Shown here in pieces: positions 41,863 through 52,361 of a stretch of 62,855 nt of DNA. The number at the start of each line of letters is the position of its first letter. Position 1 is the stretch's first letter. Origin of the DNA: a bacterium UBP6_UBA1209 (GTDB lineage: Bacteria > UBP6 > UBA1177); contig DBXP01000012.1 in assembly GCA_002309575.1 (NCBI GenBank), positions 1 to 62,855 of the forward strand, written 5' to 3'. The notes under the pieces were generated by a model, which was not told the DNA's origin, searched no databases, and saw nothing but the letters and a program-made list of their open reading frames with translations. A program made the position numbers and the translations under genes.

Positions 41863-43971
41863 ATGGCGAGATATTTTTATTCCGAAGAGAAGGGCCTGCA
41901 GCTTGAAGTCCAGCCGATCCCCGAGATAGGCGCTTACGACTTTCCCTCTCTCAGCGACGAAGAGAAGGCGCGTTACCAGAGGCTCCGCTCGATCGTCAGG
42001 GATGTTGAAAAGATAGAGCGGAATCAAAGCGTAGCCCAGGATGACGGGGAGCTTGAGAGATTCTACCGGAGAGAGCTGAACCCTGAGCAGTGCGAGGCGG
42101 CGTTCGCCCTTTCGGGACCGACGCTCGTCATTGCCGGCGCCGGCAGCGGAAAGACGCGGACGATCGTCTACCGGACGGCATACATGCTCCAGAAGGGGAT
42201 CCCGCCGGAGTCGATACTTCTTCTAACCTTCACGAGACGGGCAGCGGGAGAGATGATCGAGCGCGTAAAGGCTCTTGTCGGTTCCGATACCGCCTCCAGG
42301 ATCACGGCGGGGACCTTCCATTCGTTCGCGAACCTCCAGCTGAGAAGATACGGCCGCGAGATCGGTGTCGAACCGAACTTCACGATCTGCGACGAGGAGG
42401 ATTCGGCGGATATCGTAGAGCTCATCAAGAGCGAGCTCGATATCAAAAGTCTCGGCAAACAGTTCCCGAAAAAGAGTGTCGTCGTTGAGATGATAAGCCG
42501 TGCGAGGAACCACGGGATCACGATCGAAAAGGCGGTCTCCCTGCATTATCCGAAGTATGCCGACTCGATCCCCGAGCTTGAGAAGATCGCTGAGCGCTAC
42601 GGGATCTTCAAAGGCGAAAGAGGTATGCTCGACTATGACGACCTTTTGGATAAATTCCTGGAATTGCTTGAAAAATCGCCGCAGACGCTTGAGAGGCTCC
42701 AGAACCGTTACAGCTATGTCATGGTCGACGAGTACCAGGATACTAATCTGGTCCAGGGGAAGATCGCGGACAAAATCGCCGCCGCCAGCGGCAACATCAT
42801 GGTCGTCGGGGACGATTCGCAGAGCATCTACGCCTTCCGCGGAGCAAACTTTGAGAATATCCTGCGCTTCCCGGAGCGATGGAAAGACTGCCGGCTGATA
42901 AAGCTGGTCCGGAACTACCGCTCGCAGTGCCTGCTGCTTGATTTCACAAACGATATCGTCAGGAATTTTTATGTTTCGTACGACAAGAAGCTCTTTTCGG
43001 AGATGCGTGACAGCACCCTCAAGCCGAAGATCTTCCGGGCGGGTTCCCAGGAGCAGGAGGCGGAGCTGGTCGTAAGCAAGATCGAAGACTTGATCGACAG
43101 AAAGGGGGTGGAGCCGAAGGATATAGCCGTGCTCTACCGCTCGAGTTTCCATGCCAACGCGCTCCAGACGGTCCTTCTGCGCCGCGGGATCGACTTCGCC
43201 ATGTTCGGCGGGGTCAAATTTACCGAAAGACGCCACGTCAAGGATCTTCTGAGCTACCTGAGGATCATCCAGAATCCGAAGGAGGCTGTGGCTCTCAACC
43301 GCGTCGTCAGGCTCCTGCCCGGTGTCGGTGCCTCGACTGCCGCGAAGATAGCGAACGAGTTTACGGAGAGCGGGAGGCTGCCGCTTGAAAAGTATGCCAA
43401 AAAGAAGTTCTACCAGCCGCTGTGCGAGCTTTCCGAACTTCTGGACGAGGCTTCGAAAGAGGAACTTTCGACCAGGCAGCTGATCGATATCGTCATCGAT
43501 TTCTACAAGCCGATCCTCAAGGAGCTTGAAGAGGATTACGACGAGCGCATAGAGGATTTCGCCGTGCTCAGGACAGTCGCGTCGGCTTACAGGACGCTCG
43601 AGAGTTTTCTTACGGACTTCTCGCTTGACCCGCCCAATTCGCAGCTCAACGGCTCGAAAATCGACATCCGCGACGCCTCGAAGAGCGACAAGGTCGTTCT
43701 TTCGACGATCCACAGCGCGAAGGGGCTCGAGTGGAACACCGTTTTTGTCATCAACATGGCCGAGGGCGCCTTCCCGAGCGAAAAATCCGCCGGAAATCTC
43801 AGTATGCTCGAAGAGGAGCGCCGGCTCTTTTATGTCGCCTGTTCACGGGCCAAGGAGCGGCTTTTCATCTCCTATCCGGAGAAACTCGCCTTCTGTCAGG
43901 GCTTCGGTCCAGCCATGCCGAGCCGCTTTCTGGCCGAGATCGATGAAGCGCTTTACGACTTCGGAAGGTGA
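41863..43971 (+). CDS. UvrD/Rep/PcrA-family 3'-5' DNA helicase
   Basis: This 702-residue superfamily 1A helicase unwinds DNA in repair or replication restart. Motifs in order: Q-motif LNPEQCEAAF, Walker A VIAGAGSGKTRTIVYR, motif Ia LLLTFTRRAAGEM, AGTFHSFANLQLRRY, Walker B MVDEYQDTN, motif III MVVGDDSQSIYAFRGANFEN, motif IV KLVRNYRSQ, motif V VVLSTIHSAKGLEWNTVFVI and motif VI RRLFYVACSRAKERLF. About 65 extra residues precede the Q-motif. Length and motifs fit a full-size enzyme. UvrD, Rep and PcrA cannot be told apart by eye. Confidence 0.92.
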   Translation: MARYFYSEEKGLQLEVQPIPEIGAYDFPSLSDEEKARYQRLRSIVRDVEKIERNQSVAQDDGELERFYRRELNPEQCEAAFALSGPTLVIAGAGSGKTRTIVYRTAYMLQKGIPPESILLLTFTRRAAGEMIERVKALVGSDTASRITAGTFHSFANLQLRRYGREIGVEPNFTICDEEDSADIVELIKSELDIKSLGKQFPKKSVVVEMISRARNHGITIEKAVSLHYPKYADSIPELEKIAERYGIFKGERGMLDYDDLLDKFLELLEKSPQTLERLQNRYSYVMVDEYQDTNLVQGKIADKIAAASGNIMVVGDDSQSIYAFRGANFENILRFPERWKDCRLIKLVRNYRSQCLLLDFTNDIVRNFYVSYDKKLFSEMRDSTLKPKIFRAGSQEQEAELVVSKIEDLIDRKGVEPKDIAVLYRSSFHANALQTVLLRRGIDFAMFGGVKFTERRHVKDLLSYLRIIQNPKEAVALNRVVRLLPGVGASTAAKIANEFTESGRLPLEKYAKKKFYQPLCELSELLDEASKEELSTRQLIDIVIDFYKPILKELEEDYDERIEDFAVLRTVASAYRTLESFLTDFSLDPPNSQLNGSKIDIRDASKSDKVVLSTIHSAKGLEWNTVFVINMAEGAFPSEKSAGNLSMLEEERRLFYVACSRAKERLFISYPEKLAFCQGFGPAMPSRFLAEIDEALYDFGR

Positions 43972-43996
43972 CGTAAATTCCTTTTTGCGGGCCCGA

Positions 43997-44021
43997 CCCC
44001 TGAAAACTTGAAATAAAGGGG
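43997..44021 (+). terminator. Weak terminator-like hairpin after the helicase gene
   Basis: CCCCT (43997-44001) and AGGGG (44017-44021) can pair around a 15-base loop, followed by ATTTC. There is no clear T tract, so the call is tentative. Confidence 0.25.
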
Positions 44022-44034
44022 ATTTCGGAGACAA

Positions 44035-44096
44035 TTGACGGCTTAAATTATTTATTAGGTTAGATGATTTTATAGTTTGATGTTTCGGAGATGAAA
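44035..44096 (+). promoter_or_regulatory. Promoter region and ribosome binding site of the giant lipoprotein gene
   Basis: A -35-like TTGACG (44035-44040) and a -10-like TATAGT (44071-44076) are seen but do not have the normal spacing to each other, so the exact promoter is unclear. GGAG at 44087-44090 is six bases before ATG 44097, which decides this start over the ATG at 44091. Confidence 0.3.
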
Positions 44097-47000
44097 ATGA
44101 GAAGATTTTTTCTTGCAGCGTTCGCCGTTTTTGCAGCTCTTCTGCTGGCGGTAGGATGCAGTTCAAAAAAGACCCCCGAAAATCTGCCCGACGGCGATCT
44201 CGATTCGTCGGATCTTGACGCGATCGAAGTTCATGATCCAGACGGTCAGGAGCCTGACGCCGACGAGACCGATGCGGATTCTGCACAGGATGCGGATGCA
44301 GATTCGGAGAATGACGAGGATTCCGTCCATGATCCCGAGGGGATCGTTTCGGGAAGCTATATGATGCCGGATGGCGCCGACGGCAAAAAGGCGGCTCTTT
44401 TCGAGTGCGGAGAGAGCGAAGAGCTTGCTTCGGCTGAGATCAAAAACGGCGGATACGAGCTTAAATACGACCTGGAAGAGGGCAAAAGCTACTGCGTCGA
44501 GGCGAACGGCTACAAGAGCTGCTTCGAGGGCGGAAGCTACAGACACGGCAACATTTCGCCGATGACCCACCTTGTCGCGCTTTCGTCAGATACGTTCTGC
44601 GGTGATCTCCGCGGCTCCGAGACGGCTGTCAGGTCATATCTGAAGGTCGCGACGGGGATCTGGCTCGGCGAACTCGACTATGCAAATTTCGGCCAGATAT
44701 CTTCGGGATTCCAGAAGGTCAAGTCGCTTCTGCCTTCGGATAAGAACTCGACGAAGGAGATCCTTGAGGCAGTAGGCGGAGATATCATGGCGGAGAGTCC
44801 GCTTTACCGCGATTTCTTCAACGGCTTTGAGATCAAGGGCGACAAAAAGGAGATCCACATCACCGGAGAGAGCAGCGAGGAGGATCTGACCGCAAACTTC
44901 GAGGTCGGAGGCGGAAACGCTGTGCTTGCGCCGGGCTTCAAGGTCGTCTGGACAGCAATGAACAAAAATACGGAGGGGCTTAAAAACTCGGTAAAGAGCT
45001 CGACAGCGGGCCAGTTCGCCGTCAGAGCCAGACTTTTCGAGGGCGGAAGCGAAGATACGATGCTGACAGAAGCCTCCGGAACGATACTCTATTTCACCGT
45101 CAAGGAGAGCGGCACGATCGATGTCAGCGATATGTCCAAAAACATCTCGCAGCGCGTGGCGAACGGAATTTACGCGATAATCCCCCACGGCACGGCCATC
45201 ACGAACAACGGCTCGAAGCTCGACACGATCACCTACAAAGTCCTTGCGTCGGGTGACGGAGAGAGCGTCGCCAAGATCGACTTCGGTCCTGACGGGACGA
45301 GCTTCTCCGGCGATTCGATGTACCTTCTTTTCGATGCCGGAACGCTTTACGGCGGCGATGCGACGATGCTTTCAGCCAAGCGCCAGGAGGCCGACGGCTC
45401 GGTCTCGGTGCTCAATTCCGCGATGGGCGACCCGATCATGATGACTACCGGGATGGGCGATCCGATCATGGGCGCAGCGATGGGCGACCCGATCATGGGT
45501 TCCGCGATGGGCGACCCGATCATGGGCGCAGCGATGGGAGACCCGATCATGATGGGTACCTGCTCGAGCGCGGCTATGACCCAGACCCAGCACTATTCGA
45601 GCTTCCTTCTTGACGCGCAGGCTCTTCTCCCGACGGCTGCCGCGATCATCGAAAAGTGGTGCTCGGGCTCATACTATCAGGATTTTACGCCTCTCAGCTT
45701 TGTCGCAGAGGCGATCGAGGCATACAAGGCCGACGGCGGCGAAAAGGATGACCTTCTGTCGTACTTCGAAGACTGCTCGAAGCTTCCGGCTATCGCTTCG
45801 GAGCTTTCGGATCTGCTTCAGAAGAGGGTCGGAAAGAAGTCGAACCTTTCGGTCCTTGAGAACCTTTACTATGTGACCGAGCTGCTCCGCCGCTTCGAGG
45901 GCAGACACTCCCAGAACGGTGCCGCAGCTGTCAGAAACGGCATCGACCTGAGGGCCGCGATAAACGCTCTTTACTCGCAGACCTTCATCTACAACCGTGA
46001 CTCGGCTGTGAACGATCTTTTTGATCCGGCGCTCACTCCGAGAGCCTTCCTCGAGAAGAACTCTTCGAGGATCGCGGATCTCAGCAGCCTTGCGAAGAGC
46101 GCTGTGACCTCGCTTTCGTCCGACAGCTTCAATGCGGGCTATATCGCCGAAAAGAAGAGCGTCCTTGCGCTTATGAACTATATCAGCAACACGCACGGCC
46201 CGGATTTCAGGAATGTTACGAGCCCGCTTACGGCTGACCAGCTGATCTGCGCATGGTTCGAGCCCGAGAACGATCCGGCATCCTGCAGTACGGTCTACAC
46301 GGTCAACGAAAACGGCAGAGTCGCCGGCAACGGCACCGAGGTCGGGATTCTGGCGGCCGAACATATTTTCGAAAAGCATCTCACGATGATGAACACAAGG
46401 CTTTCGGACGACGAGCGTTACGAGCTTTTAAGAACGCTCTATGTCGTTCTGAAGTATGCCGGCACACTCTATGAAAACGCTGACGCGGCTGCCGAGCTGA
46501 AGGGCGGGATCCTCAAGAACGTCGCTCTCATGTTCGACGGCGTGAACCTCAGCGGCAATGCGGTCTCTATCGTAGACGATTTCGATACGTCGAGCCATAC
46601 CGTTGCTGTCAGAGAGGGCGGACAGATCGTCGAAAAGCGTTATGTTTCGGATCTTTCTGAGCTCGCTGAGAGCCTTGCGGTAAGCCTTTCTGATCCGGCA
46701 AATACAGATCTCAACAAGGTCATTTTCTCGATCGAGGGATACGGATACTCAATCGAGGAGGGCGACTCGCGCCCGGTCTACACGCCGGCAGGCGAGCCTT
46801 TGAGCCTTGACGTCGACGTCACTCCGGCTTCGACCGGCTCCGCCGAGGTGATCACGCTTTCGGAGCTTCTCGAGGCATCCGGCAGGAACCTTAACGAGCT
46901 CGGAAATATCGTCGCAAAGGTATCGCTCATCGTAAATTCCGAGGCTGACGGCAAAAAATCGATCGCCCGGAAGAACTTCGAGGTGGTAGTCGACAACGGC

Positions 47001-50000
47001 GAGCATGTCGCGGTCAACACGAAGCCGGCAGGCGCCGATGTCTCTGTCAGGCTCGTCGGCAGCGACGGCAGTCCGATCGAGGCGGATGCCAACCCGGCAC
47101 TTCTTGTCAACCCCGGCAACAAGGTCTTCTACCTCGGCGAGGATGGCCTCCTCTCAGTCAGCGACGTCACTCCGGCGACCTACACGATCACCGGTCAGGC
47201 TGACGGCTACTACACCGCCAGCGTCTCGATCAACGTCTCGGAGGGTTCGGCCCACGACGTCGAGCTCAAGCTTGACCGCGAGGTCACCGGCTCGGGTACG
47301 GCGGATCTGACCATCAACACGCTGATCAACTCGCTCAAGCGCCCGCAGATCGTCTACATCCAGCTCTACAACGACGATATGGAGATGATCGCGAACGCTC
47401 AGGCACAGGTCAACAGCGACGGCGGCTACGCTCCGGTCGTTCTGAACGAGATCGGCTACGGACGCTACACGCTGGCGGCTGTCGGTCAGGAGATGTTCAA
47501 CTATGTTTCGGCTGTCACCGTCTCCGAGGAGGGCGACAACGAATTCGATATGCTCATCGTGGCTGAAAACGCGTGCGGAAACGGCATCGTCGACGGCGGC
47601 GAGGATTGCGATCCGGGCTCAGGAACGACCCAGTCGCTTACATGCGGAGCGCTCTTCCCGAACACTCCGAACAAATCCGCGGCTGTCTCCTGCGACCCGG
47701 TAAGCTGCGTCTACGACAAGTCAGGCTGCGGCAAGGAGCCTCTCTGCGGCGACGGCATCCTGGATGCGGGCGAAACCTGCGACGGCGGTACCAAAAACTG
47801 CAGCGACGTCATGGGCGAGATAGGTTTGAGCGGCAACGCGGCCTGCAAGTCCGACTGTTCCGGCTGGAACACCGAAAGCTGCGCAAAACAGGCGACATGC
47901 ACGGTCCCGGAACTTCCGGACCACGCTATGCCGATCGTTGTCGAGGAGACTCTTACACGCAACGGCGAAAGCTGGTCCGAACCGTCACTCTGCGAATGGC
48001 AGTGCCAGAACGGCTTCGAGAAGGTCGATGAAGAGTGCCTCTGCCCGGACGGCCAGCACGATGACGGAGACGGCTGCGTTTCAAATACCGGCGAAGCTCT
48101 CGAGTGCGAAAACCTTCCCGAGAACGCACACTGGACAAACGGGACCTACACGCCTGTCTGGAATGACGGATGGACGACGGCTCCTGATCCGGTCTACGAC
48201 GAAGCGGGTGCTTCTGCCTGCTCGTTTGCCTGCGGATCGGGCAGCCACTACGACGGTTCTCTCTGCGTTTCCGATAACGGCGGCACTCAATCCTGCGGAA
48301 CGCTTCCGGCGAACGCGGAGTGGGTAAACGGCGAGACCTACGAATCTGTCTGGGACGGTACGGCGTACACGACCGCATCGGCTCACTACGCAGAAGAGGG
48401 CGACTGCGCCTTCATCTGCAAACCGACATTCACCTGGTCGGAAGACAACGCTGGCTGCGTATGTCCTGAGGATGAGCATCCCGAAAACGGAAGCTGCGTA
48501 TCCGATACCGGCGACGCGCAGAACTGCGAAAACCTTCCGGCTAACGCAGAGTGGGTTATCTCGACCTACACGCCTCACTGGGCAAACAGTGCATGGTCGA
48601 ACGAACCGGCTGCGACATATACTGAAAACGGCGGCGACGAGTGCACCTACGACTGCGCGGACAACTTCCACTTCGACGGAAACAACTGCGCGTCGGATAA
48701 CGGCGGCACCGTCTCATGCGGAACGCTTCCGGCAAACGCGGCGTGGGTAGACGGCGACACCTACGAGTCAGTCTGGGACGGATCGGCATACACGAGCGCA
48801 TCGGCTCACTACGCAGAGGAGGGTGACTGCGCATTCCTGTGCAATGCGACCTACGAATGGATCGACGGCGCCTGCACCTGCGGAAGCGGCAAGCACGTCG
48901 AGGGCGGCCTCTGCACCTCCGACACGCAGGCTGCGGCAAGCTGCGGAACACTCCCCGACAACGCTGAATGGGTAGGCGACGGGACCTACATCCCGACCTG
49001 GAACGGTACCGGCTACTCAACGGCTGAACCGACCTATTCGGATTCCGGCGAGTGCGCTTTCCAGTGCAGACCTACCTTCACCTGGAACAATAACAACAGG
49101 AGCTGCGGTTGCCTGAGCAGCCAGCATGTGAACGAGGGTTCATGCGTCTCCAATACAGGAGAAACTCAGAACTGCGAAAACCTTCCGGCTAACGCAGAGT
49201 GGGTTATCTCGACCTACACGCCTCACTGGACTAACAGCGCATGGTCGACCGAACCGGCTGCGACATATACTGAAAACGGCGGCAGCGAGTGCACTTTCGG
49301 GTGCGTTGAGAACTTCCACTTCGACGGGAACAACTGTACGTCTAATAACGGCGGCACCGTCTCCTGCGGAACGCTTCCGTCGAATGCATACTGGGTAAAC
49401 GGCGAGACATACGAATCCGTCTGGAACGGTTCGGCATACTCGAGCGCATCGGCTCACTACGCCGAAGAGGGCGACTGCGCATTCCTGTGCAATGCGACCT
49501 ACGAATGGACCGGAACTCTCTGCGACTGCGCGGATGGGACACACGTCGAAGAGGGCGTCTGCACATCCGACACACAGGCTGCGGCAAGCTGCGGAACGCT
49601 TCCCGACAACACGGAATGGGTAGGCGACGGAACATACATCCCGACCTGGAACGGTACAGGTTACTCGACTGCATCGGCTCATTACGCCGAAGATGGCGAC
49701 TGCGCATACAAGTGCCTTGCGACATACACATGGACGGGCTCGGGGTGCAACTGCACGGATGCACAGCACGTCGAAAACGGCAGCTGCGTTTCAAATACAC
49801 AGGCTGCTGCAAGCTGCGGAACACTTCCGGACCATGCGGCATGGGTGAACGGCTCGACCTACATCCCGACCTGGGACGGCAGCGAATATTCGAGCGCATC
49901 GGCTCACTACGCCGAAGACGGCGACTGCGCCTTCAAGTGCGATGAAACCTTCGAATGGATCGACGAATCCTGCACCTGCGGAAGCGACATGCACATCGAG

Positions 50001-52343
50001 GGCGGCGTCTGCACCTCCGACACGCAGGCTGCGACAAGCTGCGGTACGCTTCCCGACAACGCTGAATGGGTAGGCGACGGAACATACATCCCGACCTGGA
50101 ACGGTACAGGCTACTCAACGGCTGAACCGACCTATTCGGATTCCGGCGAGTGCGCTTTCCAGTGCAAACCCACCTTTATGTGGAACAACAACAGCAGGAG
50201 CTGCAGGTGCCCGAGCAGCCAGCACATCGAAGAGGATTCCTGCGTCTCCAATACAGGAGAAGCTCAGAACTGCACGGCGCTTCCGGCGAACGCGATCTGG
50301 GTAAATTCGACCTACACGCCTCACTGGGCAAACAGCGCATGGTCGACCGAACCTGAGGCGGAATATTTCGAAAACGGCGGTAGCGAGTGCACTTTCGAGT
50401 GCGTGGCGAACTTCCATTACGAGGGTTCAAGCTGCCAGTCCGACTCCAAGCCCGCTCAGTCCTGCGGAACGCTTCCCGACAACGCGGAGTGGCTGTTCGG
50501 AAGTACCTACATCCCGGTATGGACCGGCGAAGGTTACACATCCGCTTCACCGACATATCTCGAGAGTAGCCCCGAGGTCGTTGACTGCGCATTCCGCTGC
50601 AAATCGACATACAGCTGGATCGATTCGAACTGCACCTGCACGGGCGACCAGCACGTCGAAGGCGGTCTCTGCACATCCAACACAGGTGAAGCGCAGAACT
50701 GCGCAAACCTTCCGGCTAACGCTTCTTGGGTAGCTTCGACCTACACTCCGGTCTGGAACGGCAGCGCATGGACGTCAGAACCTGCTGCGACATACTTCGA
50801 GAATCAGAGCAACGAGTGCACCTACGAGTGCGTCACGGATTACCACTACGAGGAGGAGAGCTGCCAGTCCGACACGAAACCGCCGGAGTCCTGCGGCGAA
50901 CTTCCGGATAACGCTTCGTGGGTGAACGGTTCGACCTACATCCCGACCTGGAACGGCAAGGGATATCCGTACCTTACGGCTCATTACGCGGAAGAGGGCG
51001 ACTGCGCATTCAAGTGCGTCGACGAGTTCGTATGGAACCTTGATACTGTCTCGTGCGAACCTGAACCGCGCTGCGGCGACGGTATACTCAACGGCGATGA
51101 AGAGTGCGACGACGGTGATGGACAGAACGGCGAATACGGTTTCTGCAAACTCGATTGCAGCGAGTGCACCGACGATGAATTCCACATCGAAAACGGTCAC
51201 TGCCTTTCGAATGCAGGAAGGCAAACCGAGTGCGAGGGCGAGCTTCCGCAATACTCCCGCTGGATAAACAACACCTATTACAGTTACTGGATAACTACCG
51301 GCAATTTAGGCAGCGGCGACGGGTACTGGTACACGCCTGAACTCACCTACAGCTATGAAGACGAGTATGCAGAGTGCTCCTTCAGATGCCTTGACGGCTT
51401 CGAGTGGAACGAAGAGGATGAGGTATGCGAATGTCCTGAAGAGAGACCGCTCAACACCAGCGATCCGGAAAACCCGTACTGCGAGCTTGTCGGACAAAAT
51501 GTCACAGCGTGCTCTCCGAAACCTGAAAATACTGTCTGGACAGACAACGGGCAGCAGGGCATGTATATTCTCGAAATGACAGGAGTGCCCACGACGCATT
51601 ACAGCTACGGCGAGATCTGCGACTGCTGCTATTCATGCGCCGAGGGCTTCCACTATCTCGACGATCAGGGCGTATGCGAATCCGACACCCGTGATCCTGA
51701 GCCCTGCCCGGACCTGCCGGATAACGCCGTGTGGGTAGGAAGCGGCTACTACACGCCAGTCTGGACCGGTGAGATCTGGACTATGCCGAACGCGGTCTAT
51801 GACGAATCCGGCGAATCCGACTGCTCCTTCAGATGCCCGGAATACTACGAATGGAGCTATGCTTCCGGAATGTGCGGACTCTCCATCCCCGAGTGCAGCC
51901 AGTCGAGCGGCACCCCGTGCCACGATACGACAAACAAGATAACATGGTCTCCGCTGTCGGCCGGGACCATGGATTGGGATAGCGCGGTCTCGTACTGCGA
52001 CAACCTTGACATGATCGGCTATACCGACTGGCGTTTGCCGACGATCGACGAACTCAGGACGCTTGTCCGGAGCTGCAGGAACACTCAGACAGACGGCGCC
52101 TGCGCGATATCCGATCCGAACGCTCTGGCATACGGCAACTATGTCGCCAACGACTGCCAGTGCGAACTCGTGGAGAGCAACGAAGGTCTCTACAGCATAT
52201 TCGGCGACGACGACACCGTCACTCTCTGGTCATCTTCCGAGTACACGAGTGTCGCCGATTTTGCATGGTATCTGGATTTCGCCAATGCCGGCATCAGCAG
52301 CCACAGTATGGGCGGCAGCTACAATGTCCGTTGTGCAAGGTAA
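44097..52343 (+). CDS. Giant Cys-rich repeat lipoprotein with Lcl_C/DUF1566 end
   Basis: About 2748 residues. Order: signal and lipobox (MRRFFLAAFAVFAALLLAVGC); an acidic linker to about residue 80; a beta/alpha region to about 440; five copies of MGDPIM at 443-485; a helical region to about 850; beta-sandwich carboxypeptidase-regulatory-like domains to about 1155; and two Myxococcus disulfide repeats (CGNGIVDGGEDC at about 1160, CGDGILDAGETC). About 18 Cys-rich units of 62-80 residues follow from about 1268, with a further disulfide repeat inside. The C-terminal Lcl_C domain lies at about 2606-2748, with DWRLPTIDELRTLV and WSSSEYT. It is likely a surface adhesin or fibre. The precise function is unknown. 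Confidence 0.85.
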   Translation: MRRFFLAAFAVFAALLLAVGCSSKKTPENLPDGDLDSSDLDAIEVHDPDGQEPDADETDADSAQDADADSENDEDSVHDPEGIVSGSYMMPDGADGKKAALFECGESEELASAEIKNGGYELKYDLEEGKSYCVEANGYKSCFEGGSYRHGNISPMTHLVALSSDTFCGDLRGSETAVRSYLKVATGIWLGELDYANFGQISSGFQKVKSLLPSDKNSTKEILEAVGGDIMAESPLYRDFFNGFEIKGDKKEIHITGESSEEDLTANFEVGGGNAVLAPGFKVVWTAMNKNTEGLKNSVKSSTAGQFAVRARLFEGGSEDTMLTEASGTILYFTVKESGTIDVSDMSKNISQRVANGIYAIIPHGTAITNNGSKLDTITYKVLASGDGESVAKIDFGPDGTSFSGDSMYLLFDAGTLYGGDATMLSAKRQEADGSVSVLNSAMGDPIMMTTGMGDPIMGAAMGDPIMGSAMGDPIMGAAMGDPIMMGTCSSAAMTQTQHYSSFLLDAQALLPTAAAIIEKWCSGSYYQDFTPLSFVAEAIEAYKADGGEKDDLLSYFEDCSKLPAIASELSDLLQKRVGKKSNLSVLENLYYVTELLRRFEGRHSQNGAAAVRNGIDLRAAINALYSQTFIYNRDSAVNDLFDPALTPRAFLEKNSSRIADLSSLAKSAVTSLSSDSFNAGYIAEKKSVLALMNYISNTHGPDFRNVTSPLTADQLICAWFEPENDPASCSTVYTVNENGRVAGNGTEVGILAAEHIFEKHLTMMNTRLSDDERYELLRTLYVVLKYAGTLYENADAAAELKGGILKNVALMFDGVNLSGNAVSIVDDFDTSSHTVAVREGGQIVEKRYVSDLSELAESLAVSLSDPANTDLNKVIFSIEGYGYSIEEGDSRPVYTPAGEPLSLDVDVTPASTGSAEVITLSELLEASGRNLNELGNIVAKVSLIVNSEADGKKSIARKNFEVVVDNGEHVAVNTKPAGADVSVRLVGSDGSPIEADANPALLVNPGNKVFYLGEDGLLSVSDVTPATYTITGQADGYYTASVSINVSEGSAHDVELKLDREVTGSGTADLTINTLINSLKRPQIVYIQLYNDDMEMIANAQAQVNSDGGYAPVVLNEIGYGRYTLAAVGQEMFNYVSAVTVSEEGDNEFDMLIVAENACGNGIVDGGEDCDPGSGTTQSLTCGALFPNTPNKSAAVSCDPVSCVYDKSGCGKEPLCGDGILDAGETCDGGTKNCSDVMGEIGLSGNAACKSDCSGWNTESCAKQATCTVPELPDHAMPIVVEETLTRNGESWSEPSLCEWQCQNGFEKVDEECLCPDGQHDDGDGCVSNTGEALECENLPENAHWTNGTYTPVWNDGWTTAPDPVYDEAGASACSFACGSGSHYDGSLCVSDNGGTQSCGTLPANAEWVNGETYESVWDGTAYTTASAHYAEEGDCAFICKPTFTWSEDNAGCVCPEDEHPENGSCVSDTGDAQNCENLPANAEWVISTYTPHWANSAWSNEPAATYTENGGDECTYDCADNFHFDGNNCASDNGGTVSCGTLPANAAWVDGDTYESVWDGSAYTSASAHYAEEGDCAFLCNATYEWIDGACTCGSGKHVEGGLCTSDTQAAASCGTLPDNAEWVGDGTYIPTWNGTGYSTAEPTYSDSGECAFQCRPTFTWNNNNRSCGCLSSQHVNEGSCVSNTGETQNCENLPANAEWVISTYTPHWTNSAWSTEPAATYTENGGSECTFGCVENFHFDGNNCTSNNGGTVSCGTLPSNAYWVNGETYESVWNGSAYSSASAHYAEEGDCAFLCNATYEWTGTLCDCADGTHVEEGVCTSDTQAAASCGTLPDNTEWVGDGTYIPTWNGTGYSTASAHYAEDGDCAYKCLATYTWTGSGCNCTDAQHVENGSCVSNTQAAASCGTLPDHAAWVNGSTYIPTWDGSEYSSASAHYAEDGDCAFKCDETFEWIDESCTCGSDMHIEGGVCTSDTQAATSCGTLPDNAEWVGDGTYIPTWNGTGYSTAEPTYSDSGECAFQCKPTFMWNNNSRSCRCPSSQHIEEDSCVSNTGEAQNCTALPANAIWVNSTYTPHWANSAWSTEPEAEYFENGGSECTFECVANFHYEGSSCQSDSKPAQSCGTLPDNAEWLFGSTYIPVWTGEGYTSASPTYLESSPEVVDCAFRCKSTYSWIDSNCTCTGDQHVEGGLCTSNTGEAQNCANLPANASWVASTYTPVWNGSAWTSEPAATYFENQSNECTYECVTDYHYEEESCQSDTKPPESCGELPDNASWVNGSTYIPTWNGKGYPYLTAHYAEEGDCAFKCVDEFVWNLDTVSCEPEPRCGDGILNGDEECDDGDGQNGEYGFCKLDCSECTDDEFHIENGHCLSNAGRQTECEGELPQYSRWINNTYYSYWITTGNLGSGDGYWYTPELTYSYEDEYAECSFRCLDGFEWNEEDEVCECPEERPLNTSDPENPYCELVGQNVTACSPKPENTVWTDNGQQGMYILEMTGVPTTHYSYGEICDCCYSCAEGFHYLDDQGVCESDTRDPEPCPDLPDNAVWVGSGYYTPVWTGEIWTMPNAVYDESGESDCSFRCPEYYEWSYASGMCGLSIPECSQSSGTPCHDTTNKITWSPLSAGTMDWDSAVSYCDNLDMIGYTDWRLPTIDELRTLVRSCRNTQTDGACAISDPNALAYGNYVANDCQCELVESNEGLYSIFGDDDTVTLWSSSEYTSVADFAWYLDFANAGISSHSMGGSYNVRCAR
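45423..45551 (+). repeat. MGDPIM peptide repeat in the giant lipoprotein
   Basis: Five copies of MGDPIM start at 45423, 45453, 45480, 45507 and 45534. The last four are 27 bp apart and code for MGDPIMG(A/S)A. The DNA copies are nearly identical, so the array is young or held by selection. Confidence 0.95.
47898..51890 (+). repeat. Array of about 18 Cys-rich units in the giant lipoprotein
   Basis: Each unit follows C-x-x-L-P-x-N-A-x-W-V...T-Y-x-P-x-W...Y...C-x-F-x-C...W/H...C and is 62 to 80 residues long; some carry an extra C-x-C...H-x-E-x-G-x-C tail. Exact stretches show duplications in frame: 48519-48581 equals 49167-49229 (648 bp apart), and 49011-49068 equals 50109-50166 (1098 bp apart). 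Confidence 0.9.
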
Positions 52344-52361
52344 TTTAAATTAGGAGGTCAA

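Noticed and set aside
42223..43713. Long minus-strand frame of 496 codons inside the helicase gene
   Set aside because: It mirrors the helicase codons, has no recognisable motif and no ribosome binding site.
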